A DNA stretch of 64,000 bases from contig NZ_JAOEBG010000001.1 of the NCBI RefSeq assembly GCF_029836165.1, positions 496,001 to 560,000 of the forward strand, read 5' to 3'. Positions 8,020-16,316 of this stretch are shown here, in pieces; the stretch's first letter is position 1, and each line of letters begins with the position of its first letter. The DNA comes from Pseudomonas sp. GD04091. GTDB lineage: Bacteria; Pseudomonadota; Gammaproteobacteria; Pseudomonadales; Pseudomonadaceae. Below the pieces are notes generated by a model. That model was given only the letters and a program-made list of their open reading frames with translations. It was not told the DNA's origin and made no database searches. The position numbers and the translations under genes are program-made.

Positions 8020-11000
8020 TAACGCCTCCCTGGGCTGTTGGTGTGACTGACGCCGCCGGGGCGCCAGGAGGCTGCAACCACACGCTCGGCGACACTCTGC
8101 ATCTGCTGCTGCATGGCCTGCCCGAGCGCATTGGTATCCAGCTGCATGCCCTCCGAACTGCGGTCCTGCATGGTGAATTGCATCGGTGCGTTCACCTGCA
8201 CCACGGTACCGCCACCCTGATTGCCGCCGACCATCTGGACACCCAGAGAACCATCGGGGCCGCGGGCCAGCGGCATGATTGCCTCCGGCCCGGCTTCACC
8301 TGCGATGCCGACCCCGCCATTTCCCGTACCGAACACCGTCGGCGTGTTGAGGATGGTGTTGGAAGCAAAGCCAGCGCCTTTGGCGTACAGCTGCACTCCG
8401 CCGCTCCAGGCTCCGCCCTTGGCCTGGGTGACACCTGGCCAGTTGTTCATGTACTCCGGCCCGTAACCCGCCGAGGTCGAACCCAGCGACGACGAGCCAC
8501 CACCGAAGTAGTTGCCCGCGGCGGAAATCCCCATGCCTACCAGGCCGCTGAGCAGAGAGCTCGCGGCTTGCTGGCTGGCAATCCTGGCCATGTCGCTGAT
8601 GATGCTTGTAGCGAAGTCCCTGAACTTCAGCTTCCCGGTCATGGCGAAGTTAGACAGGGCCGTGGCAGCCGAGTCGAAGCCGGTAGATAAGGTTCGATCT
8701 GTCGCGCCCGCGATATCGGCTGCGTCCGCCTGGATGTTGGCCCAGGCGCGCCGGGCGCCATTGCGATAGTCGCGCTGTGCCTGCAGGCGGGCTTCGTGAC
8801 CGTCCACCTCCATCTGCAGCTCGCGGGCCTGGTAGTCAGCCAGGTCAGCCAGGCGCTGCTCGTAGGCCGACTGGCTCAGGCGACGCGACACGTCTTCCTG
8901 CTGCTCCTCAAGTTGACGGCGGGCGTCGGCGTACTTCTGCCGCACGGTGTTCAGGCGGTCGGCTTGCTCGCGCTGATCGTCACCCATACCCACTCCCGCA
9001 ACGTCCGCGTTGATCGCGTCCTGGCGGGTCTGCAGCACCACCTCCATCGCCTTGCGGTAGGCCTCGGCGCTATTGCGGCGCTGCTCGGCCAGCTTGCGTT
9101 CCTCCTCGGCGCGCTTCTGGATGATCGGATCGGCGTAGGCCTGGTTGAGGTTCTTGATGCCGAGTTCCATTTCGGCAGCGGTGATCTTTCCTGCGTCCTG
9201 GGCTTTGCGCAGCCCCTTCACCCCTTCCGCCAGATCCTCGAGGCGTTTCTTCTCCGGCAGCGCCCTGTCGATGATCGCGTCCAGCGCCTTGATCTCGTCC
9301 TTCAGCGCCTTGGTGCGCTCCTGGCTGCCGCTGGTGGCGTCCTTGTTGGCCTTCTTCTGCGACTCGATCGCGCTCGCGGCGGACAGAATCGCCTGCCGAT
9401 CGGTCTCGGTGAGGTCGGCGTTCTCCGCGATGTGGCGATTGGCGATCTTGATAGCGTTGCCATTGTCCTGCAGGCCGGCCAGCTGCTTCTGCAGCGTGTC
9501 CAAGTAGGACTGGCCCGCCGTGGTCATGCCGGCCTTCGCGGCGTTGTTCGCCTGGGTCGAGGCAGTGTTCTCGTTGGTGACCCCGGTCAGCACCCGCAGG
9601 GTTTCAGCGATCAGCGCCGAACGCTGGTCGGCATCGCTGACGGCGCCGGCCTGGGTGATCCACTGCTGCACGGTGGCGGTCGGCAGGTTCAGGCGATCGC
9701 CAACCTCCCGCAGCACAGGCGACAGTTCGGTACCGGCGGCCCTGGCTTCCTTCAGCCGGTCGACCACCTCCTGGTAGGCCCGCAGTTGCTGGCCATATTG
9801 TCCGCCAGAGTCACGGGCCGGCGCGGTGACAACGGCCTGGCGGATCGACTGGGCCAGGTCGCCATAGGCATTCGTCACCTTGTCGGTGGCGTTGATCTGC
9901 TCCTGTTGCCACTTCACCAGCGAGGCTTCGCGCTGGTCCCGGTTGAGTTGGGCGAATTCTTCCCGCAGCTGCGAAACCGGCTTCTTCAGTTCCTCGATGC
10001 TGACGCTGGCCTTGTCGGCGTTGGTGCCCAGCAGCAGGAAGCTGGCCGCTGCGGTGCCGGCCAGGAGCGCGAGCCCCATGGGGCCGCCCATCATGGCGAG
10101 CACGCCGGCCGACGCTGCACGCAAACCGGTCTGTGCCGTTGCAACAGCCGCAGTGGCCGCCGCTTCCCGTGTTCTGGCCTGGGCCAGCTGGAGCGACATC
10201 TCTGTTTGCACGGCGGTACCGCGTGCCGCTGCAGCCTCGCGGGCCGCCAAGATAGTTGCGGTCTGCGCCTTGCGCTGATCGGCAATGGCTGCCTGCAGCA
10301 CGGCCTGAGCCTGGGCAATGCGTGCTGCACGGTCGGCCAGCGCGGCCTGGAGCGCGAGGCCAGCCTTCGCGACGTAGTTCGTCAGCGCGGCAACACCGGC
10401 GCCGCCCATGGCGACAGCAACCAGGTTGACGTTATCCGCCAGGGCGAGCAGGACTTTCGACAGCCCGCCCACAATACCGGTGCGCTCCTCCATGCCGCCA
10501 AGGAAGGTGCCGATGGCGTTGCTGATGTTGACCATGGCGTCTTGGACGCTGGTGGACATGTCGGCCGCAGCCTTGCGGTTGACTTCGACGGTCCGCAGCA
10601 GGCCGTTGTTGAGGTCGTCCAGCGACAGCTTGCCCTCAACACCTAGCTTGCGAATGGCATCGGCGCTTTTGCCGGTACCCGCCGCGATGGCTTCAACGAT
10701 GGTTGGCATCGCAGTCTGAATCGAAACCCACCCGTCCGCCTCGATCTTGCCGGTTTGGAGGGCCTTGGAGTAGGCATCCAGCGCCGAGCCGGCCTTGTCG
10801 GCCGCGGCGGCGTTGGTCACCAGCAGGAAGCTGAAGCTGTCGGTGATATCGAGCGTTTGCTGAGTGTTGAAACCCAGGCTGCTCATCACGTCGGCGGTAC
10901 GGATGTAGAGTTCCTGCGCCTCAGCCAGGGGCCGGTAGGTCTCCTGCGCAGTGCGCAGCAGGTGCTCCTGCACCACCTGATACTCGGCGGCGCTTCCCGC

Positions 11001-11288
11001 AGCTGCTTCCATTCGGTCGGCCATCTGCCCGTAGGCATCGACCTGCTTGATGATGCCGCCGATCAGGCCGGCGCCGGCAACCGCAGCCAGGGCACCGCGG
11101 ATCAGCGTTCCCGCACCCTGAGCCGCCGCGCCCGCCTTGTCGAAGGCCGAATCCACCGTCGCCAGGTTGCGATCGATGGCTTGGCTGCTGCGCGCCACCA
11201 CCTGGTCGGCGCTGGCCAGTTCGCGGCGCAACTGGGCGGTTGTCGCCTCGATCTGAACCAACATCCCCTGGACCTGTTGATCGGCCAT
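8019..11288 (-). CDS. H: Tail length tape measure protein
   Basis: A 1089-residue tape measure protein that sets tail length and is ejected during infection. The ATG at 11288 has GGAG upstream. The N-terminal 250 residues match the tape-measure N-terminal domain (alanine-rich helices, ADRMEAAAGSAAEYQ, LYIRTADVMSSLGF). The middle has long coiled-coil stretches rich in A, Q, R and E and two hydrophobic segments (about residues 300 and 415). The C-terminus is glycine-rich (YFGGGSSSLGSTSAGYGP) and resembles the lambda gpH C-terminal region (ATALSNFAMTGKLKFRDF). Confidence 0.95.
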   Translation of the reverse strand: MADQQVQGMLVQIEATTAQLRRELASADQVVARSSQAIDRNLATVDSAFDKAGAAAQGAGTLIRGALAAVAGAGLIGGIIKQVDAYGQMADRMEAAAGSAAEYQVVQEHLLRTAQETYRPLAEAQELYIRTADVMSSLGFNTQQTLDITDSFSFLLVTNAAAADKAGSALDAYSKALQTGKIEADGWVSIQTAMPTIVEAIAAGTGKSADAIRKLGVEGKLSLDDLNNGLLRTVEVNRKAAADMSTSVQDAMVNISNAIGTFLGGMEERTGIVGGLSKVLLALADNVNLVAVAMGGAGVAALTNYVAKAGLALQAALADRAARIAQAQAVLQAAIADQRKAQTATILAAREAAAARGTAVQTEMSLQLAQARTREAAATAAVATAQTGLRAASAGVLAMMGGPMGLALLAGTAAASFLLLGTNADKASVSIEELKKPVSQLREEFAQLNRDQREASLVKWQQEQINATDKVTNAYGDLAQSIRQAVVTAPARDSGGQYGQQLRAYQEVVDRLKEARAAGTELSPVLREVGDRLNLPTATVQQWITQAGAVSDADQRSALIAETLRVLTGVTNENTASTQANNAAKAGMTTAGQSYLDTLQKQLAGLQDNGNAIKIANRHIAENADLTETDRQAILSAASAIESQKKANKDATSGSQERTKALKDEIKALDAIIDRALPEKKRLEDLAEGVKGLRKAQDAGKITAAEMELGIKNLNQAYADPIIQKRAEEERKLAEQRRNSAEAYRKAMEVVLQTRQDAINADVAGVGMGDDQREQADRLNTVRQKYADARRQLEEQQEDVSRRLSQSAYEQRLADLADYQARELQMEVDGHEARLQAQRDYRNGARRAWANIQADAADIAGATDRTLSTGFDSAATALSNFAMTGKLKFRDFATSIISDMARIASQQAASSLLSGLVGMGISAAGNYFGGGSSSLGSTSAGYGPEYMNNWPGVTQAKGGAWSGGVQLYAKGAGFASNTILNTPTVFGTGNGGVGIAGEAGPEAIMPLARGPDGSLGVQMVGGNQGGGTVVQVNAPMQFTMQDRSSEGMQLDTNALGQAMQQQMQSVAERVVAASWRPGGVSHTNSPGRR

Positions 11289-11304
11289 GTATATCTCCAA
11301 GCAC

Positions 11305-11326
11305 AAAAAAGCCGCCCGGAGGCGGC
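11305..11326 (-). terminator. Intrinsic terminator before the tape measure gene
   Basis: On the minus strand a perfect 6-bp GCCGCC/GGCGGC stem with a TCCG loop is followed by TTTTTT. It lies between the tail chaperone T-frame and the tape measure start, and is almost the same hairpin as the one before J. Confidence 0.8.
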
Positions 11327-11332
11327 GATCTA

Positions 11333-11572
11333 CTATTCCTGCCGCCCCCTGAAGAAGGCCTTCAGCTTGTCGGCAACGCTAACAGGCCGGCGCGGCGCGG
11401 CGTTCTGCCCAGAGGCTTGCCCCTGGGCCTGGCCACGCCCTGTCCAGTCGAGGCGCGCATCGAGCGCGAGCATGATCTGCGGTACCGGCGTTCGCCATGC
11501 AGTTTCAGGCGGCCAGCCAAGCCAGCCGGTTGCCACGCCGAACAGGTAGTCGACGTAGCTGCCGTTCTTCAC
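11333..11572 (-). CDS. T: Tail assembly chaperone, T-frame (made by -1 frameshift)
   Basis: A 79-codon frame that opens at a GTG overlapping the TGA of the upstream chaperone gene. Like lambda T, it is most likely expressed as the C-terminal part of a G-T fusion through a slippery site at 11596-11602. The fusion would be about 193 residues: 106 from the first frame, 8 linker codons and these 79. The C-terminal part is glutamine, arginine and proline-rich with a basic tail (DKLKAFFRGRQE). In lambda, gpGT bridges tube protein and tape measure during assembly and is absent from the virion. Confidence 0.85.
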   Translation of the reverse strand: MKNGSYVDYLFGVATGWLGWPPETAWRTPVPQIMLALDARLDWTGRGQAQGQASGQNAAPRRPVSVADKLKAFFRGRQE

Positions 11573-11913
11573 TGCGCTGTGCTGTCCGCCTCGGGCTTTC
11601 CCCGGGCAGCCACGCTCGGCGGGACGGGGTTGAGCAGCACCGTGAGGTACGCGGTCAGCTCGGCGGAGACCTTCGCCACGCCAGTCTGGAACACGCCATT
11701 GGCGACCTCGGTGTGCTGCTCCGGCTTGAGGCCGGCGCCGGCCACGATGATGTCAGCGCTCGCGCCGATGCTCATCAAACGCATGGCTTCCAGCGCCGCA
11801 CGCAGGCCGCCAAACCGTGATTCGATCAGCAGCGCCGCTTCCAGGGTGGGCTGCAGGGTGTAGGTTCGCGCACCGACCACCAGGGTGGTGGTGCCATACA
11901 GGGCTTCGCTCAT
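11569..11913 (-). CDS. G: Tail assembly chaperone, G-frame
   Basis: A 114-residue protein between the tail tube and tape measure genes, where lambda has G. It begins MSEALYGTTTLVVGARTY and is mostly helical. Near its end the codons CGG GGA AAG contain the heptamer GGGAAAG in the phase needed for a -1 slip, so ribosomes should yield this protein plus a minor G-T fusion. Eight codons follow the slip site before the normal TGA stop. Confidence 0.88.
   Translation of the reverse strand: MSEALYGTTTLVVGARTYTLQPTLEAALLIESRFGGLRAALEAMRLMSIGASADIIVAGAGLKPEQHTEVANGVFQTGVAKVSAELTAYLTVLLNPVPPSVAARGKPEADSTAQ
11596..11602 (-). other. Programmed -1 ribosomal frameshift site (GGGAAAG)
   Basis: Read on the minus strand, the heptamer GGGAAAG is phased as G-GGA-AAG relative to the G frame, which is the same heptamer and phase used by lambda G/GT. 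After a -1 slip the frame stays open through eight codons into the T frame. This is direct sequence evidence; that it works is inferred from the family. Confidence 0.88.
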
Positions 11914-11953
11914 GAGGTTCTCTCAGCGGAAGACGGGGCCGAAGCCCCATCGA

Positions 11954-12454
11954 TCACGGGGTGGCCGGGCCGGCCACGATTTCGAGGATGTCGGTGTTGA
12001 TGCCGAGTGTGATGTTGCGGCGCACGACGTTGTCGGCGGAGCCGGCGGCCACGGTGTTGTTCATGACCTTGACCGCGAAGTAGAACGTGGTCGGCAGAAT
12101 CGCCGGGGTCGCGCCAGGGTCACCGTCGTTGAGCGTGACCTTGATGTTGTAGTTGCCCTTGGTGCGGTCCTTGTGCGCGACGGCGACCGCTTTCTGGCCA
12201 AGGTCGCCGTTGTCCAGGCCCACGGTCAGGGTCATGTTGCCGGCGTCGGCAGTGCCCTTGTACTTGCGCACCCGGCCATCAGCCAAGGAGGTGAAGTTCA
12301 CCGGGTTGAAGGTGTCGCCGAACTCGCCTAGGTCTTCGATCTCGCCGACATCGACGTAGGTGTCGGCCTTGTACTTGGTTTCGGTGTCGGCGCCGGTCTT
12401 GCCACCAATGGCGAGGCGGCAGCCGGCGGCTGTGTTGAGGTTGTCTTCGGCCAT
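11954..12454 (-). CDS. V: Major tail tube protein (V-like)
   Basis: A 166-residue protein in the tail tube position just before the chaperones. It starts at ATG 12454 with GGAGG upstream. The sequence is beta-rich (AGNMTLTVGLD, GNYNIKVTLNDG, RRNITLGINTDIL), as expected for the lambda V and phage tail tube fold. It would form the hexameric tube along which DNA passes. No Ig-like C-terminal domain is present, so it is shorter than lambda gpV (246). Confidence 0.85.
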   Translation of the reverse strand: MAEDNLNTAAGCRLAIGGKTGADTETKYKADTYVDVGEIEDLGEFGDTFNPVNFTSLADGRVRKYKGTADAGNMTLTVGLDNGDLGQKAVAVAHKDRTKGNYNIKVTLNDGDPGATPAILPTTFYFAVKVMNNTVAAGSADNVVRRNITLGINTDILEIVAGPATP

Positions 12455-12510
12455 GGGGGTTCCTCCAAAGGCACATTGGATTGAGCCGCGGCGCGGCCGG
12501 TGGGGGTTGA

Positions 12511-12897
12511 TCAGTGGGTGGTGATCACGCGGACGGTGATCGAGCCCTGGTAAGTGATGCCGTCGGCGTCGCGTTGGGCATCAGCCTGCAGCACGCGAAC
12601 GGACACGGCGCGGCCCACCGTCAGCGGCAAGCGTCGCTCATCAAGGGCCGCGATCACCTCGCCGTTGATTTTCTTCACCTCAGCCTGGCCGACGGCGTCG
12701 GACCAAACGGACAGGTACAGCAGGCGCTCCTCGCGCTTGCGGCCGGCGATGGGCCGGATGTTGGTGGAGATCTCGCGATCGATCGACACATAGGGTTTGG
12801 GGGTGTTGATGGCGGCGCCGTCATAGACTGGGCAGCTGACTTCGGCTTGGAGCCGAGCGAACAGCGCCGCCTGGAGCGCCACGGATGGATCAGCCAT
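12511..12897 (-). CDS. Tail terminator/completion protein (DUF3168, U-like)
   Basis: A 128-residue protein of the DUF3168 type, related to lambda gpU-like tail terminators that cap the tail tube and join it to the head. It begins MADPSVALQAALFARLQ and contains KPYVSIDREIS. The ATG at 12897 lies within the end of the HK97 gp10-like gene, an 8-base overlap showing coupled translation. Position between gp10-like and tube genes fits. Confidence 0.82.
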   Translation of the reverse strand: MADPSVALQAALFARLQAEVSCPVYDGAAINTPKPYVSIDREISTNIRPIAGRKREERLLYLSVWSDAVGQAEVKKINGEVIAALDERRLPLTVGRAVSVRVLQADAQRDADGITYQGSITVRVITTH

Positions 12898-13390
12898 TGC
12901 CTACCCCCTGGCTCGCCTTGCGCAGCGTTCGCCGCACGGCTGCCTCGATATCTGCCATCACATACTCCCTGTTGACGTCCATGGCCGGGCGCAACCATGG
13001 ATGCGCCGGGCGGGCCGGTATGTCCGGGTGCTTGCCGAAAAAGTTCTGCCCGTCGCTCTTGTTCTTCGTTTGGCGATTCCGGTTACCCGCACGCTTGTCA
13101 CCGGTGTAACCCTTCGTGCCGTACTCGAGGAAGCGCAGGTAGAAGAACCTCCGGTTGTCGCGCTTGCCGCGGATCCCGATCTGCGCGTCCAGCCCGCTGG
13201 GCGAGACGTAGACCTTCAGCGCGGCAGCAGCTGCGCCGGTGTCCTTCGGAATCAGCTGCCGCTGGGATTCAAGGATACGGTTGGCCGCAATCTCCATCGC
13301 CGGCTTCAGCTCGTTGTCCATGGTCTTGTGAATGTTGCGGAGCGTCCGGCGCAGCCGGATATCGCCCCGGATGCTCGAGCGCCTGGCCAT
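12890..13390 (-). CDS. HK97 gp10-like head-tail joining protein
   Basis: A 166-residue protein of the HK97-gp10 family (putative neck or tail completion component, comparable to lambda Z). The family signature is visible: IPKDTGAAAAALKVY near residue 47, then FYLRFLEYGTKG and PAHPWLRPAMD. It has a very basic N-terminus. It lies between the small gene at 13394 and the DUF3168 gene. Confidence 0.85.
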   Translation of the reverse strand: MARRSSIRGDIRLRRTLRNIHKTMDNELKPAMEIAANRILESQRQLIPKDTGAAAAALKVYVSPSGLDAQIGIRGKRDNRRFFYLRFLEYGTKGYTGDKRAGNRNRQTKNKSDGQNFFGKHPDIPARPAHPWLRPAMDVNREYVMADIEAAVRRTLRKASQGVGNG

Positions 13391-13393
13391 GGA

Positions 13394-13579
13394 CTACTCC
13401 TTGGCCTGGTCGGCCTTGTCTGGCTTCGCGGGCTTCTCGGCGGCGCCTTGCTCCGCCACTTCCTCGGCGTAGCCGCGGGCGATGAGGCCGGCGCCGTACT
13501 CCTTGTCGATCACGAACTCGGCGCCCTTATCGCGTTCGCCGGTGGCGCCGGAGAGCCGGCCCAGTGCACGAATTTTCAT
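13394..13579 (-). CDS. Small phage protein, paralogue of the gene at 14214
   Basis: A 61-residue protein with a short globular part (MKIRALGRLSGATGERDKGA, then EYGAGLIARGYAEEV) followed by a charged tail rich in A, K, E and P. The same pattern, with matching MKI, G, EY, LI, G and AEEV, occurs in the 72-residue gene at 14214-14432. Role unknown; its place among the connector genes suggests a virion or assembly role. Confidence 0.75.
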   Translation of the reverse strand: MKIRALGRLSGATGERDKGAEFVIDKEYGAGLIARGYAEEVAEQGAAEKPAKPDKADQAKE

Positions 13580-13587
13580 GGCTCACC

Positions 13588-13914
13588 TCATGGGTTGGGG
13601 ACGCTGGAGCACAGCAGGCGCAGCATGTCCCGTTCGTTGTTGGGTAGAGGCGCCTCGACCTTGTAGGTCACGCCGGTGCGCTTGTCGGTCAGCCGCCAAC
13701 CGGCAGCGATGTCGGCCCGGGGGCGGATGCGGATCTCCGCGCTGATGACTGCCTCCACTTGCTCGGCCACCGGCGTCACGCGGCCGGTGGGCAGGGTGAT
13801 CTCCGCCCAGACCTCACCGACCGGCACCCACACCTGGTCGTAACCGCCGGTGTTGTTCTGCACCCGCTCGTACTTGCTCAGGCGGCATCGGTGCCGCAGC
13901 GGTCCGGCTCTCAT
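13588..13914 (-). CDS. Head closure protein (SPP1 gp16 / HK97 type)
   Basis: A 108-residue head closure protein of the Phage_H_T_join family. It begins MRAGPLRHRCRLSKYE, has the conserved W in VGEVWAEI, and a C-terminal TDKRTGVTYKVEAPLP. It plugs the connector after DNA packaging in related phages. Its start overlaps the stop of the connector gene by one base. Confidence 0.88.
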   Translation of the reverse strand: MRAGPLRHRCRLSKYERVQNNTGGYDQVWVPVGEVWAEITLPTGRVTPVAEQVEAVISAEIRIRPRADIAAGWRLTDKRTGVTYKVEAPLPNNERDMLRLLCSSVPNP

Positions 13915-14213
13915 CAGAAGCGCTTCCTGTACCAGAGCAGCCTTTCGACTGCGAGGGGCATGGCAGCGGCGATGGTGCCCACGGCCACAGCCTCGCGGTT
14001 GGCGTACCAGTGCCCGACCAGCAGCAGGACCGCCTGCTCGACATCGCGGGTCAGGCCCATTTCGTCGGGCTCGACCGGGTCGACTTCCACCAGCTTGCGG
14101 TCACAGTGCTGCTCGACGTGGGCCTTGGCCGCCTCGATGTAACCGCTGATCAAGGTGTCTTCTTCATCGCCGTCGACCCGCAGGTGCAGCTTGACGTTGG
14201 CCAAGTCCAACAT
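13914..14213 (-). CDS. Head-tail connector protein (HK97 gp6-like)
   Basis: A 99-residue helical protein of the phage connector family (gp6 of HK97, gp15 of SPP1). It begins MLDLANVKLHLRVDGDEEDT, matching the family pattern of a first helix followed by an acidic segment, and has AVLLLVGHWYANREAV in the third helix. It would form the ring under the portal. Confidence 0.88.
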   Translation of the reverse strand: MLDLANVKLHLRVDGDEEDTLISGYIEAAKAHVEQHCDRKLVEVDPVEPDEMGLTRDVEQAVLLLVGHWYANREAVAVGTIAAAMPLAVERLLWYRKRF

Positions 14214-14432
14214 CTACTTGGTCTCTTTCGGGGCTGCCGGCTTGGACTGCTTCGGCTTGGTGGCTTTGGCATTGCCGTCGGCATCAACCTCCTCCGCCAA
14301 GCCTTTGCCGATCAAGGTGTGCGCGTACTCGTCGTTGGCATCCTCGAAGGTCTCGCCCGCCTTGATCTTGTTGGTTTCAGCGCCAAGCAGCGCACCATTG
14401 CCGACAAAGCCCCACAGAATATTGATTTTCAT
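14214..14432 (-). CDS. Small phage protein, paralogue of the gene at 13394
   Basis: A 72-residue protein directly downstream of the capsid gene and abutting the connector gene. The N-terminal half (MKINILWGFVGNGALLGAET, then EYAHTLIGKGLAEEV) resembles the protein at 13394-13579, and both end in a lysine, proline and alanine-rich tail. Function unknown. A capsid accessory or decoration role is possible but not shown. Confidence 0.75.
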   Translation of the reverse strand: MKINILWGFVGNGALLGAETNKIKAGETFEDANDEYAHTLIGKGLAEEVDADGNAKATKPKQSKPAAPKETK

Positions 14433-14481
14433 GCTGCCTCCAGAAAAGAACAGACCGGCGATAGGCCGGCCTTCGGTGGGG

Positions 14482-15678
14482 TTAGGCGGTCGGGAAGCGA
14501 CCTTTCACCAGGGCTTCCTTGCGGCGCACGCCGAGGCCCAGGCGCTCTTCGACCAGCAGCGCACGTTCGTTCTTGATGAACTGATCGTTAATCAGGCCCA
14601 TCTTGAACAGGAACGACATGCGGTCGAACAGCGTGGTGGAGCGGGCGAAGTTGGCGGTCAGGAACTCGCCGCCGTTGGTGCCATCGCCCTCATCCATGCT
14701 GTCGGAGGTGATCACCGGGCGGCCCCACAGGATCGGAGTGACCAGGCCTTGCAGATTGGCGAACAGGTAGCGGTTCTCGCCGTCCTTCTGCAGTTCGATG
14801 TTCATCCAGTCCAGCTCGGTCATCACGACCCCGTCGGCGGACATCTGCGACTGCTTACGCACCTGGTAGATGGCGCGGCGAACCAGATCGATGGCGGTGT
14901 CGCCGGCCTTGCTGAGGGCGGTGTCGTAGGCCGTCGCCTGGGTCATCAGGCCTGGCAGGTTCTCGCCGGTACCATCGCCTTTGAGGATCTGCGCTTCCTC
15001 CTCCAGCTTGAGGTCATAGCGCAGCAGCTGCTGCAGGTAGGCGAGCATCTGCGGCACGTCATCCAGCGCCTCGTCGGTCACCGGCATCCAAACCGCAATT
15101 TTCTTCACGCGATCAGTCACCGTCTCAAAGGTGACGTTGCTGGTCGGTTTGAGGCCGCCCTCCGCCACCGGCGCAGCGCCACGGGTGTGCAGCTTCTCGC
15201 GGAAGTAGGTGTAGTTCTGGCCGGCGACCGGGACGGAGGTGAGCAGATCGCGGATACGCAGTTCCTGGCGAATGCCAGGCTGAATCACCGGGTCGTAGAC
15301 GGGCGCAACGATACCAGCGCTGGTCACCTTCATTTCCTTCATGCTGGCCAAGTCCGACTTGGTCACATCCAACTCAGCCAGGCCGCCGCCCTTCTTCAGC
15401 GCCTTGTACCCGTCATCACCCTGGATGAGGTCAATGAAGCTTTTGCCCTCGCCTGGCTGGCCGCGCAGCTTGACGCCTTTCTGCTCCAGGTCAACGACTT
15501 GGTCGATGACCTTTTGCAGCTCGCCCTTGGTGTCTTCGATCTGCTTCTTCAGGTCGCCGGCAACCTTGTTGCCCTTCTCGACTTCCTCCATGGCTGCGTC
15601 GTACTTCTTCTGCAGGTCGCCGAAACCGGTCTTCAGCTGCAGTTCGAGGGAGTCCTTGATTTCTTTAACTTCGCTCAT
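14482..15678 (-). CDS. Major capsid protein, HK97 family
   Basis: A 398-residue HK97-fold capsid protein. Residues 1-75 form a charged coiled coil (the delta domain that acts as scaffold and is removed by the protease). The mature part starts near residue 100 and holds family features such as LHTRGAAPVAEGGLKPTS, DEALDDVPQMLAYL and the C-terminal FIKNERALLVEERLGLGVRR. The protease gene overlaps it by four bases. Confidence 0.95.
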   Translation of the reverse strand: MSEVKEIKDSLELQLKTGFGDLQKKYDAAMEEVEKGNKVAGDLKKQIEDTKGELQKVIDQVVDLEQKGVKLRGQPGEGKSFIDLIQGDDGYKALKKGGGLAELDVTKSDLASMKEMKVTSAGIVAPVYDPVIQPGIRQELRIRDLLTSVPVAGQNYTYFREKLHTRGAAPVAEGGLKPTSNVTFETVTDRVKKIAVWMPVTDEALDDVPQMLAYLQQLLRYDLKLEEEAQILKGDGTGENLPGLMTQATAYDTALSKAGDTAIDLVRRAIYQVRKQSQMSADGVVMTELDWMNIELQKDGENRYLFANLQGLVTPILWGRPVITSDSMDEGDGTNGGEFLTANFARSTTLFDRMSFLFKMGLINDQFIKNERALLVEERLGLGVRRKEALVKGRFPTA

Positions 15679-16316
15679 GGCGATACTCCAAAATGGTGGG
15701 TGAACAGGGTGGAAATTTCTTTCAGCTCATCCACGATCGCCGTGGCCTCGCTCCCGCCGTCACGGCGGAGCGCGGTGTAGCCGAGCGAAGCGACTGCCGC
15801 CGCTTCCTTCTGCGAGAGGCCCATGCGTTCGCGTAGCGCCTTCTCGAAAAGCCTGATGTCCGACTTGACGCTGAGGACCTGAGCCTCGGGGTTCATGCCG
15901 AACGGTACGAAGGAGGCCTCCCAGAGTTCAGCCTCCTTGATGATGCGGACGCGCCGGCCGGCGCGATCTTCGAAATCTGCCTTGATGGTGTTGAAGCCGA
16001 TCGACATGCTGTCGAGGATGTCGGCCTTCATGAGCTCGTAGGCGTCACGGGCATAGCTGACGTTGAGGTTGACCTGCCCTTTCAGCAGCAGGCCATGATC
16101 GTTCTGGGTGTAATCGGCGGCGCCGACCAGGCGAGCCAGGTCGTGGTACAGGGCCAGCTTGAGTTGGCCTTTGCGGGTTGCCTTCACGCGGGTGAAGGCG
16201 CCGGGCAGGATCACGTCGTCGCCCAGGTCAACGTTGTTGAACACTGCGGCGTAGCCTTCGAAATTGCCGGCTTCGTCCACGGCCTTGAGCTCGAACGGGC
16301 ATTCAAGGTTCGCCAT
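15675..16316 (-). CDS. Prohead maturation protease (HK97 family)
   Basis: A 213-residue serine protease of the U35/HK97 prohead protease family. The catalytic histidine is seen in LYHDLARLVG and the serine in DSMSIGFN. The ATG at 16316 lies inside the end of the portal gene (14-base overlap) with GGAGAT upstream; a longer frame inside portal is not used. It cleaves the delta domain of the neighbouring capsid protein. Confidence 0.92.
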   Translation of the reverse strand: MANLECPFELKAVDEAGNFEGYAAVFNNVDLGDDVILPGAFTRVKATRKGQLKLALYHDLARLVGAADYTQNDHGLLLKGQVNLNVSYARDAYELMKADILDSMSIGFNTIKADFEDRAGRRVRIIKEAELWEASFVPFGMNPEAQVLSVKSDIRLFEKALRERMGLSQKEAAAVASLGYTALRRDGGSEATAIVDELKEISTLFTHHFGVSP

